From assembly GCF_035046485.1 (NCBI RefSeq), contig NC_085138.1, positions 5,703,409-5,767,408 on the forward strand: 64,000 nt of DNA, read 5' to 3'. The DNA is from Aedes albopictus (lineage: Eukaryota > Arthropoda > Insecta > Diptera > Culicidae). Positions 12,747-24,500 of the stretch are shown piece after piece. Position 1 is the first letter of the stretch; every line of letters begins with the position of its first letter. The notes under the pieces were generated by a model that worked only from the letters and a program-made list of their open reading frames with translations, was not told the DNA's origin and did no database searches. The position numbers were made by a program, and so were the translations under genes.

Positions 12747-14227
12747 CTGATAAAAAATATCATAAAAATACAATAAATTTTATTGTTACAACACCATTTT
12801 TTCGAAAAATATTCACCATTAAACGTATTGTAATTTACACGGCACACTCACCATCATCCCTATTGTTCTATACCATTCGGCGAATGATAAATGACACTTT
12901 TACAATAAAAAATGGTGGTCGTTATGTATCTTAACCATAAAATTTTGTGAAAATTTTCATATACTTTTTCGCGAAAAACAATAGAATGTATTGTGTTTTT
13001 ATGAGACATTTTTAGGGCAATTTTCAAAAGAAAACAATATATCTTTATGTTTTTTCATTGTTCTTACAATACAAATACAATTAATTGAATGGCGCCAAAT
13101 GAATCGTTGTTACAATAAAAATACAATTATTTTTGTTATTTGTAAGCAGTTTTCGCTTTTGAAAGTCCATAGAATTTATATTTCCCGCTAACATTTATAT
13201 GCAGCATTTACGAGCATTAACGGCCGCCAGAATGATATGCACATTTTATGATAAGAGTCAAACACTCTGATGTTTGTCTGGTATGTGTTGTTTGGCAGCT
13301 GTTGATAAGATCTATCATCAATCTTTTCAAATAACTGCCAAATATCACAAGTCAGACCTCAGGCCGTATGATCCATACCATAAATCGTTCACAATTCATG
13401 TGTCCATTAAACAAATTTTAACATCGGTTCAATTGACCCCATTAAACAAATTGTATTGTTATCAATGGTAGTTTACTATTTAATAGATTCCTTTAATTTA
13501 TTGGAAAACATTAGAAAAATCATTGTTCATCTTTTTCTTGTCGTAACGTCCTCACTTGGCTAAAACCTGCTTTTAGCCAAGTGAGTCGAGTACAAGACAC
13601 TGAAGACGACCTTACAGTTGAGGTCGAAATACGTATCTGTCAGAGGATGCAAATTCTTAGTGGAATTCAAAGGAACCGTACTTAACCCGATTTTCTTTTT
13701 ATTTACAGATATTCCCCTAACAAGCCCAGGTTAATCATCATCAACTTAAATTAATTTTTACTGATAATAACTTCAAATTATTATAGAACTATTGAAAAAC
13801 AATCGAACCAATTAGTCACTAATAAAGCTAATGTTCACTTATTGTACGAACTATACTGCCGTAATTCTGCAAAGTGACGTAAGCGCCATTCAAAATTTCG
13901 ATATTTTCTGGTACATTATATATAATATCTGGGGTAAGAATAACACTGTGGTATTCCTGCTGTATTAGAATGCAAGATCTAGTCGTAATCTATCATCTAT
14001 GGAAAGAAACTTAGAGGATGAGTAAGAGTTTTATGCATAATAACCAAAAAAAATGGACCAAAACTATCAATGTCGCTTACGTCACTTTGCAGAATTGCAG
14101 CAGTATATGGGCTTGATTTCTATTGTAAAAAGTAACAATATATCTACTATGTGTTTTATTGTGCACAATAAAACCAATCATATGTTAATAATATTTACCA
14201 TGTAATGAATGGTAATTTTTTATCCGG
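12747..14227. repeat. Possible inverted-repeat element (GATAAAAAAT ends)
   Basis: CCTGATAAAAAAT near 12747 faces its inverted relative near 14215-14227, and the interior is rich in ACAATAAA words. No target duplication could be fixed, and unrelated repeats lie inside. The boundaries are tentative. Confidence 0.3.
13552..13646 (+). ncRNA. Structured repeat: 13-bp hairpin plus hammerhead-like motif
   Basis: A perfect 13-bp hairpin with a 5-base loop (CACTTGGCTAAAA arm) spans 13552-13583. It is followed at 13596-13640 by GACA, CTGAAGA, a CGACC/GGTCG stem, AAA, TACGTATC and TGTC. This order resembles the hammerhead ribozymes known from Penelope-like elements, with GACA/TGTC as stem I. It departs from the canonical core: if GGTCG uses its final G for stem II, the GAAA box is short by one base; if not, one C is extra after CTGAAGA. 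It may be inactive or only ribozyme-derived. Confidence 0.3.
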
Positions 14228-14465
14228 GACACTATTGAATGATAATTCATTTGTAGAGTGGCGGATTTATCATTAATCAATCGAGTAATCAATGATTTTC
14301 AGTATATGAGGCACGGAGCAAAATGCTGTCCAAAGGTTTTGTAATGGTAACCGTTCCAAAGGTTTTGTGATGGTAATCGGCACCCGAGCCGGAACCGCTC
14401 AAACGTCAAATTTCCCGTGAGAGTAAGCAGGCCAGCATAAACTCGTGCAGTGGACCATTGTCAAT

Positions 14466-14515
14466 CCACCACAACCTGGCAAGACAAAGTTTGCCGGGAT
14501 AGGCCGGGATTACTA
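14466..14515 (+). repeat. Helentron-like 3'-end fragment
   Basis: The words CCACCACAACCTGGCAAGAC and CAAAGTTTGCCGGG are also found, inverted, at the Helentron-like element near 59117-59155, and the second also occurs at 44105-44120. Only the terminal fragment is present here. Confidence 0.4.
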
Positions 14516-14670
14516 CCATACACGATAATTTTCTTCAGAAGAAGGCAATACAACCATTCTGCTGTAAAATCGTTCAAATACAAATTCTGTGGATCTATTT
14601 AGCGCATTCTTCGTATTGTGGGGTTTTTCGTTTTAAGAAAGTAAAAATATTGACCGTCCAGTTCCAAACT

Positions 14671-14716
14671 GTTCACGACCGTTTGAAACAGTCGACGTTT
14701 CAAACGGTCGGTGAAC
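14671..14716. repeat. 19-bp hairpin
   Basis: GTTCACGACCGTTTGAAAC (14671-14689) is followed after AGTCGAC by its reverse complement, which carries one inserted G (14697-14716). The loop is itself palindromic. It lies about 0.8 kb before the polymerase start codon and could be the core of a small foldback element. Confidence 0.5.
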
Positions 14717-15342
14717 GGTCGCTGACGGATTTGACAGCAAAAATAAGCGAGAAAGATTTCGCGCGCAATCGCGTATCTAAAAACATTCAATTGGTGAAAC
14801 AAGGACAGCTGATCGGGCGCCAACTGATTCTTTGATCAGCTGTTGCCGGCAGCCAAGCCGCCAGCTTTTTGGCGCGGAAGTCAGGGGTGTTCAGATGCAA
14901 TGTTTATCAATGAATAAATTTGTGAGGATATTTTTTCCGCGATAAATGTTTTGTATTTTCTAAAACAAGGTGTAGTAAAGGCAATTTACATAATAACCAA
15001 GATAATTACCTATGTTTGAAGTTCTTGAAGACCTGAATATTTGGAATAATGATGTGCTCGAAACCAATTTGCGGATTGATCGATTTCTATAGAATACATC
15101 GAGAACCCCCTCGATATTCGACGACTGTTCTGAACAGTTTCACAAACAGTCGGGATAATCCAACTTTGAACTGAATACACAATAATTACTTAAATTCCCG
15201 GTCGACACCACCAACTGCCAAAATAATCCCGGTAAATGAAATTTTCATTCGGACGCTATTTAAAATTGGCACCACTGTTTGCTTCGAACGGTGCGCGTCT
15301 CGACGCTTTTTCGAAGCAACTTCGTGCGCGACGCAGGTGGTG

Positions 15343-15355
15343 TTTGGCGCGAAAA
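15343..15355 (+). promoter_or_regulatory. E2F-type site in the DNA polymerase alpha promoter
   Basis: TTTGGCGCGAAAA matches the E2F consensus TTTSGCGCS followed by A residues. It lies about 150 bases before the ATG at 15507, where a promoter element of an S-phase gene would be expected. E2F control of the DNA polymerase alpha gene is established in Drosophila. A weaker relative, TTTTGGCGCGG, lies at 14867-14877. Occupancy in this organism is inference. Confidence 0.6.
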
Positions 15356-15506
15356 CCAAAACAATCTGTCACCGACACCGTGGAAAGCAAGCTGCAATTT
15401 TAGGAGAAAGTTCGTTTTCATTCTAAATTTTCTGTAATTTCAAAGGTTTCAAGTGCTTATTTTACGCGATTCATTGTTTAGAAGTGATCAGTTCGGATTA
15501 CCGAAA

Positions 15507-18500
15507 ATGAGCGACTCACCAAGTAAGTGGAGGGCGTGATTTCGGTGGTGTTCAAATTGGGTACTGAACTTGCATACCTATTCCGTTGTAGGTGCCGAGC
15601 AGCGCAGCAAACGACGGCGGATCGATAAACATGGTCGGTTCGCCGCGCTGGAAAAGCTGCGGAACGTGAAGGCGGCCGGCGGTAAAAATAAATACGAGGT
15701 GGACGAGGTTAAAAACGTATACGACGAGGTAGACGAAGCCGAGTATGCCAAGATAGTCAACGACCGGGCTCGAGAGGATTTTGTGGATGATGATGGTAAG
15801 GCTCAAATGAGAATCGCATATTATCCGAAACTGAAAAAGCACTTTTCTCCAGAATGACAAAAAACGAACAAAACCAGTGTGTCCGATTCTCATAATTGAC
15901 TAAATACACAATCGGACATTCTTATTTTCTTTGATTTGTTGATCATTTTGGAAAAAAGTGCTTTTTTAGTTCTGGGATATTTGCCATTCTCAATGACGCC
16001 GTAAGAATGTGATGTAGCAGCGCATTGCGCTCACGTCCGTAAACCTGATTGTGTTGTTTCAGATGGAAGCGGCTACGGTTACGTGGAGAACGGTCGCGAA
16101 GTGTTTGACGAGGATGAGCTTGAAGACGAGGGTCCCAGCCGGAGTAAGAAGAAGGATAAGAGTCAAAAGGGCAAGAAACGATCCAGAGAAGAGACCACTC
16201 CTGCGACGGGGCGGAAGTCCTTGAAGAGCTTTTTCAACAAGGAACGCGAAACGAAAGTGAAAATTGCGGACGATGATGTGCTGGCGGATATTCTGGGAGA
16301 AATCAGTTCGGACAAGAACGGAGGGCAAACGGAAACCAGTTCTAACACGACGAAAGAGATTCGTCCTATGAAAATGCCGGTGAAGCCCAAACCGGTTGAC
16401 AAGGATGAAGAAATGCGGAAGTATATGGAAAACTTCAGTAAGAACATCAAAAAGTCTGAGAAGGTTGAGGAAGCGGACAGCGATGAGGAAATGCTGGATC
16501 GTGTGTTGAAACAAAGCTCATCGGAAAACAAACTGCAAAAGCAAAGTAGGCCGAAGGCACCAGCTGCAGCGACGGTGCAGTCAAAGCAACCGGTGCAGAT
16601 TGTGAAAGAGGCGCCTTCACAGCCTGCTAAGATGCCAGAGGTGAAACAGGAGCCAGCAGTAGTCACGGAAGACGCGGGATTCTCCGAGCTCTTGGATGAT
16701 GATTTCGATCTGACTGGAGCCCCAGAGATGGAAGTAACCCAGAAATGCCCGATGAGTCAAGTCAAGCAGGAAGTGAAGCAGGATGTTAAAATCGATTCGG
16801 AAAAACTTCTCAGCGGATGGGAGAACATCTGCGCGTCGGAACTGGATGATGACATGGTGACCGAAACGGATGCATCCACTTCGGAGGGCACCGGTTTGTC
16901 CGCGGATGGAGATGAAACGGTGAAATTCTGGTTCTGGGATGCCTGGTCCGATCCAAGCAAATGCCAGGGCGAGCTCTACATTTTCGGAAAGATGGCCACG
17001 GGAAACGAACAGAATCAATACCAGTCGGTTTGTATCCACGTGCAGAATGTTGACCGTTGCATGTACATGCTGGCCCGCGAGAAAGAATACGATCCTCGCA
17101 GCCAGACAAGCTTAGATAAAGACGTCAGCATGCTGGACGTGTATAACGAATTTTGCAACGACATAAGCACTAAACTCAAAGTGACCAAGTACAGAACTCG
17201 GGTCGTTACGAAGAACTTTGCCTACACCAGCGGCATGGCCAATTTGCAGATTCCGGCCCAGAGTGAATATCTGGAAGTTCGGTACAGTGCCAAATCGCAT
17301 CCACCGGATACGGACCGGACATACCGAACGATTTCGCACATTTTCGGAACCAACACCAACGTCGTGGAGCAGTTCCTGCTGGAACGCAAAGTCAAAGGTC
17401 CCTGCTGGATGGTTATGAAGAACTTCAAGAAAAACCCCAGTCCGGCCAGTTATAGTAAGGTAAGTGATTAAAATTTCAAAATTTAGAAAATAGCTCTCAA
17501 CGAAATATCTTACAATATTACTCTCGGTGTGATTTTTTAGGTGGAATACGTAGTTCCGGAAATTAACTGCATAAGTGTGGCTCAGGATATTGCAACGAAG
17601 CCACCTCCGCCTCTGGTGATCTGCTCCATCAACGTTCGAAGTATTCTCAACAAGGGCACAAACGAAATTTCCATGATATCCGTGTTGACCCATGATAAGT
17701 TTCCGCTGAACAAGCCTCCTCCGAATCCGCCCTTCAATCGCCATTTCTGTGGAGCGGCTCGCCCGGCCGGAACTAGCTGGCCGCACGACTTCAACGCGCA
17801 AGACCCGAGTCTGCACACCAAAGTGATCAAATGCGACAACGAGCGAGCCCTGCTGAGTTGGTTCCTCTCACTGTACGGTACCATCGATCCGGACCTGATC
17901 GTCACCCACGACGTGTACAACTTCCAGCTGGATCTGCTGTGCCAGCGTATGATGACCCTGAAAATTCCACAATGGTCCCGTATCTGTCGGTTGAAGATGA
18001 AGCTTCCTTCGAGCAAACGGGTGGACGACTTCCTGGTCGGTCGGATGGTGTGCGACGTGAAGACCAGTGCCGAAGAGTTGATCAAATCCCGGAGCTACGA
18101 TCTGAACACCCTCTGTGTGGAAGTGCTCAAGATTCAGGACGGCGAACGAAAGGATGTCCTCCTGGATGATATTCCAGGAATGTACGAAAACACGGCAGAT
18201 CTGAAGCAACTGATTGGGCTCACCATGCAGGATAACTTCTACACGATGAGATTGATGTGCGAACTGAATGTGCTACCGTTGGCCCTGCAGATTACCCAGA
18301 TCGCGGGCAACCTGATGAACCGAACGCTGCACGGTGGTCGAGCCGAGCGGAATGAATTTCTGCTGCTGCATGCTTTTACCGAAAAGGACTTCATCGTGCC
18401 GGATAAGGCTCCAAAAGCGGGACCAGGTAAGGTTTATTGCTCCTTAGACATGGCGTGTAATCTAAATTTAATGAACATCTCTCCAAACAGGTTTCACCCA

Positions 18501-21500
18501 AGAGGGCTCGGAAACAACTACCGAGCGTCGCAAACAGAAAAGCAAGGCAGCCTATTCCGGCGGTTTGGTGTTGGACCCAATCAAAGGTTTCTACGACAAG
18601 TTCGTCTTGTTGATGGATTTCAACTCTCTCTACCCGAGCATCATCCAGGAGTACAACATTTGCTTCACAACGGTTCTGCCGCCAGCGACGACATCCGAGG
18701 GTGGTGCTGAGGAGGAAGATACCACCGCCGTGATCCTGGAAACCGACGAAATGGGAATTTTACCGCGTCAGATTCGCAAACTGGTCGAAAGTCGAAAGGC
18801 GGTCAAGCAACTGATGAAGTCGCCCGGACTGGAACCGGAACAGAAGATGCAGTACAACATCCGCCAAATGGCCCTCAAGTTGACGGCCAATTCGTTGTAC
18901 GGTTGCTTGGGTTATACCAGATCCAGGTTTTATGCGCAGCACATGGCTGCACTGATTACGCAGAAGGGTCGTGAGATTCTGATGAATACTAAGAGCATTG
19001 TGGAGAAAATGAACTACCAGGTAAGTGGGTACATCTGGAGCGGCTAACCGATCCAAATTATTTGGCATTAAGATAAGGGTCCAACCCGATTATGTAAAAT
19101 GCCCATTATACCAAATGTCTTTATCGCCGACTTAACTTTCTTCTGGCATTCGTGTTACGTAACCGAACCATCACAGCTTGTCTTATTTTATTGATTTCAC
19201 GATATCCATTCCTTGGTATAAATCGAGATTCATGCGACGCTTCCTCATGCCGTTGTATTCTTCAACGAGATTCAAAGAGATCAATGGTTTCCGATTGTAT
19301 CTTTCAATGTCCAAGACTCGTAAGCGTGGCGAAATAGAGAAATTTGAAGGTTCAGCTTCTTATATTACGTCTAATGTATTCGTCGGCAGACTACGACTGA
19401 TTATAAAGTCCATAAAAATTGTAATTAGCAGTACAAGACGCCTTGACACTTCGCGAAAAACCTCTCCCGAACATTCCTATCCGGGATTACTCCCAAATTT
19501 TCAAGATGTGCTAGCTTTTCTCAGGATTTTTTGTCGGCCTTTCTCTAGTAGTCCTTCCTTGATTTTCACGCCAGTTTTCACCAGGATTCCTTCTGATTTG
19601 TCGTCGGGAATTTCTTACAAGGAATTTCGTAAGTTATCCCAGGAGTTGTTCCGACAAAAGCTCATAGAAAAAGTCTGGCAAGGAAGAATCAACAAAATGT
19701 CGGGAGAAACCCCAAAGAAAATCTTTGGAGAAAATCCAGAATTATTCCTGAAAAACATCCTGGAAGCAACATCAGAAAAGAAGTCTCAGTAGCAACTCCG
19801 AACTACTATGGAATAATGATTCTCCGACATCAAGAGGTTATGAGATTCTTCTTCTTCCTGTTACTAGAAATTCTTATTCCAAAAGGTCCAAAAGTTCTAT
19901 CAAAACACCTAGAAACACATTTTTTTTCGCATAACTCTGCCAAACCATAACGAAATCGTTCGAATTTTTATTGACGAGTAACTGACCTGATTATGTGTCA
20001 AACCCATACAGATTTGTTTAGGTTCTTAACTCGTGCTCAGATAAAGATCCACTGCGAACTTTTGCCCCGTGCGAACTTTTGCCCCGCATTACGTTGAGCA
20101 CATATCCTTGACCTGAGCAAAAGTTGTAATAACTAACAGGCTGCCGTTTTCTAAATAAATAAATTACAATTAAAATTACATAGTGGGTAAGGTGCGATGC
20201 AAAGAGATAAGAGATCGGATAAGCGTCGAAGCACACTTTGTGGAAACTATATGCAGAACGCATGAACCGTACATATTTAGTAGATGAGTTGCGATGGGTG
20301 CGGAGATGCGATGGAGCTGCTTCGACGCATGTGAACGCAAGAGAACGCAAGAGAATGCTTGTCGGGTATGGATTTTATGATTGCGCTCGTTGTGTATGTA
20401 AAGCAATGCGGATTTAATGTGTTGGGAATGCTAGTAGGTAATATAAAATGCGTTAATATGTTGTTGTTTTTCAATATAACCCAATGCTTTTTCACATGAC
20501 TTGTATTTTGATGAACCAGACGTAATAAAAATTTATCATACTGTCTATCGATCGCCATGTAAAATAACATATTTCATTGCATATAAAATAGTATTCCATC
20601 AAATCGTTTAAGTTTTTACAGCATATTTTTGTTATTATATGTGTATAAAAAAACATTTCATTTTCTATGTTCGGGATTTAAATGAAGTGATCAATGTTTG
20701 ATATGGTCGTTTGTTCAGTGCATGCTATTCATGTGCAAGTTAGAAAGTTTAAGGGTTTTATGGTATTCAACTCAATTGCTAAAAGGATTCTGATTGAACG
20801 GTTCTGCTTTTTTCTTTGTCAGGCAAAACTAGAAAAGAGTGTGACATCGATTTCGATTGATACTCTTTTACCTAATATATGATGAATATTGTGTACTTGG
20901 GTGTCTACTCATAACTCAAAATAAAATTCCCTGAGTTTTCCAGGTTTTTCCAGATGAAATTTTGAAAGTTTATAATTAAAAAATAACCCAAATTTTCTAA
21001 AAATTATAAAGGGTGACTTAGGGTATCATCGCCAGGTTTGTTCTCTTCGTCATGGGGGATTTATGACGGTCAAATTGCCTGAAACTTGATCATATTCAAT
21101 TTGGTTGGGAAGGATTTGATGCCAACTCTGAGTTCAACAGGTTTCAAAAAACCCCCCATGACGAAGAGAACAAAACTGCCAAAAATACGTAAGTTCCCCT
21201 ACTCTTCAAAAATTCTTTCAATATTTCTGAGCATTATTCCTGGAATTTCTTTCAAAGTATCTTCCTGGCTTTCCGCAAGATTCTTTCACACGAGATATCT
21301 GTTTGAGTACGTCCCGATGCCGATATTTCTTGCAAAGGTTTTCCGATATACTAGAGATTCTCGCTGGATTCTTCCTGAAGATCCATCCAAAACTATTAAA
21401 AGTTTCTTCAAGAATGTCGTAACCATGCGGTTAGAGTCCGGGTGGATGAGGGTTCGATTCCCGCTCCGACCGATGAAAATTTTCACGAGAATAGCTTCTA

Positions 21501-24500
21501 ATCCGTAGCCACTCCGTGTTAAGTTTCGTTCAATCGGTACAGCCGCCGGCTGAAACCAGTGTCCATGCCTTTTTTAACGGTTTTCCAGGACAGCTATACA
21601 TAAACTATTGGATTTTTACCGATAGTTTTCCGATATTCCTCTTGTTTTCTTCGCGGAACTTCGTCCGCAGCTGCTTTCAAGATTCCATATGGTTTTCAGA
21701 ATTCCTCCTTGGATGTCCTTAATATTTTTTCTCGGGATTACTATTATCTCGTACTTTTTTCGAGATGTCTAATTTTTTCTCAGGTTTTTCCTGAAGTTCC
21801 TGTCGAGATTTCTTCAATAACACTTTGCGGAGTTTCTCGCAAAATTTTATTTGAATTCCCTCGAATATTTCTCCATGAATTTCCTATAAGGTATTTCGTA
21901 AGTTATCTCAGGAGACATTCTGAGGAAAACCCGTAGAAGAATCCAATTACTTTGGGAGGAATTCCTGAAGGAATATCCAGAATCTCGGGACAATTTCTGG
22001 TAAAGATTCCGGGAAGAATTTTGGGAATAATGCACAGAATATCTGTAAAAACTCTCAGGTGGATCACTATAAGAAATCCGGTACAACTACAAGAAACAGC
22101 CTGGCTCCGAAAATATGCAAGAGAAGAATTCAATAAGAAATATCAGCGATAACTCCTGTAGAAATCCCAGAAGGCACTCTGGAAAAAAATCTTAGGGGAA
22201 AATCCAGGGTATTTTAATTAGGAAAAGCTCTGAGAGACATCTCATGACCAACATCGGAAGGAATCTTCTGAGAGAAGTTCCAGGAGATACTCCGAGAAAA
22301 ATCTCAGGTAAAACTTCAAAATAAACATCGCAAAAACTTTTAACAAATTCCTGTAGGAGACCAGGAAAAACATCTCGAAGAAAGCCCAAAGCAATGGTTT
22401 GAAGATATCACAGGAAAAAAAAATAAAAGAAATCTCTTGAGGAACTCTTGCAGTAAATTCGTGAAAACTCCTTCAGAAATCCTTGGAGAAACTTTAGTAG
22501 GAACCCCAGGAATAACTTCTTTAGCAACTCTGAAAAACGTTCTGTGAAGATCTTCTGGGGAAGTCCCAAGAGGAACACCGGAAGGAATCGGGTAAAATTT
22601 TCGTGAGGAGTGCCGAAAGAAATTCCACGATTTATCCCGACAGACATTCTTATAGAGTATTCGGAATAAATTCTGGTAGAAATCCTACGAAGATTTCTTT
22701 GAGCAAAACACTGGAGGAACTCTGAGAAGAAATAGCATCCCCGTGAAAAACTCCAGGAGAAATCGGTTGGAATTCAGGAATCCTGGAAGGAATCCGGAAG
22801 TATACCTTTCCGGAAAAAAAATCAAAAAGGAATACCAAGAAAAATAGCGTCAAAAATGCGGAATGGAATTTTATAAGAAATCCTGGGAGACATTCCAGGA
22901 GATATTGTTAAAGAAGTTCCAGAAAGAAATTCTGACGGAATTTCTGGAAAAAAATCCTTGTAGCGAAATTTCTATATGGATTTTTACTACCAGGTTCATA
23001 CGACCCATGATTTTTTTTTTCGGAGTAAAATTTCCCTGAGTACTCAAGAAATTCCCTGAGTATTCCAGGTTTTTCCCTGTTAAATAAAATTCCCTGAGGA
23101 TTCCCGGTTTTCCAGGTTTTTTCAGGTAGTTCTCTTTTCTCGTAGATGTCGCCGAAAATTTTGTAATAAAAAAAATCTATACCCTTAAATAATACATACT
23201 TGCCGAATTTGTGTTTCTTTTTGCCGAGATCAGCACAATAAAGTAATGTTTTAATGCCGAAAATCAGTATAACAGTCTCATATTGATTTAAATTGAAATC
23301 AACACTCAGATAGCTCAGTCCGGAAAGTAATAATAAGTATATACATAAGGACATCCCTCATGCGGATATGATTACATTTTATAATTCTTTTATCAAATAA
23401 TTAATTCAATAATCTCAATCTTGTACAGTTACACCAAATTTGTTTTTTGAACTGGTCGGTTTTTGCTATTGCAACAGGATCAAAACTGACTAAGTTATAG
23501 CAAAAAAAAAAAAAAACGGCCCGCGCAAAACAAAAAGCAGGTGCATTTTATCTTTCCGCTCTTACAGATGAAACGATCATTTCACTACCCACATCCAAAG
23601 AAGCGCTTCAACATACAAGCGACTTCATCGATCAAATCACGCGAGTCGTTGATGTGCACGAAATAGGCGAAAAAGGATGTGAAAACAACATGCGCACCCT
23701 CATTGAAAACCTCATGCACTATGGCCTATCAAACTTCCCTCTTCTCATCTCATAACTTATCGCATCCGATCGCATCTCACCTTACCCACTATGGTCACAG
23801 CCTTACTCTACGGCAGAAGTTTCACGCATTCGATGTATTTGTTCAATACATGGCCAACTTGCCTAATTTCGCCTTCTAAAAAATGTTCACCATTGTTCGC
23901 TACCTAGCGAATACTATCATGTATCATATCTATCATTTCATTATCCACTTTGATCTCTACTTCCTTATACTATGATTACACTGAGGATACTGTTCGTATG
24001 CTTTTCATAGTTTGCATCTTATCAATCAGTAATTTTTATTTTTTTCATCATTTCATAGTTCTCGTATGCTTTTCATACATTGAAAAGCGAAATCCATAAG
24101 ACTTGTCGTATGAAAAATCTTATAAGAAGCATCGTATGAAAATCATACGATGTGTTATGAAACACCATTGCTAAAAAACAACAAAACCTTTTATTGGCTT
24201 CTAACCACTTCTACTTCCGAAGCGTCGATGGGCGTATGAGTAAAGCACGCACTCGCCAACCTTGACGTTCCTGGTTCGATTCCAGGTTGCGATTTTTTTT
24301 AATTTGTGCAAAATATTTCATAAAAGTATGTATGATAGTCATACGAAATAATTTCAGATTTTATACGTTATCGGTATGGTTTTCATACGTGAGTGTTACG
24401 AAATTTATACAGTAATAATAGTTGGCGCTTTGAATCCAAAATCATAGTTCGTAACTATGATTTTCGCAAGAAATTCTTGTGGCAAAAAATCATAGTTTTT

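Larger units (their letters stand above)
20176..23795. repeat. Inverted pair that may bound an older 3.6-kb insertion
   Basis: CATAGTGGGTAAGGTGCGATG near 20178-20199 faces its inverted relative near 23772-23793, and GCGAT/ATCGC-rich words follow inward on both sides. This could be the end pair of an old inverted-repeat element, or two separate copies in opposite orientation. The target duplication is not resolved. Confidence 0.3.

Noticed and set aside
16059..18209. Long minus-strand frames opposite DNA polymerase alpha exons
   Set aside because: They are antisense shadows of a high-GC coding exon with no recognisable domains.
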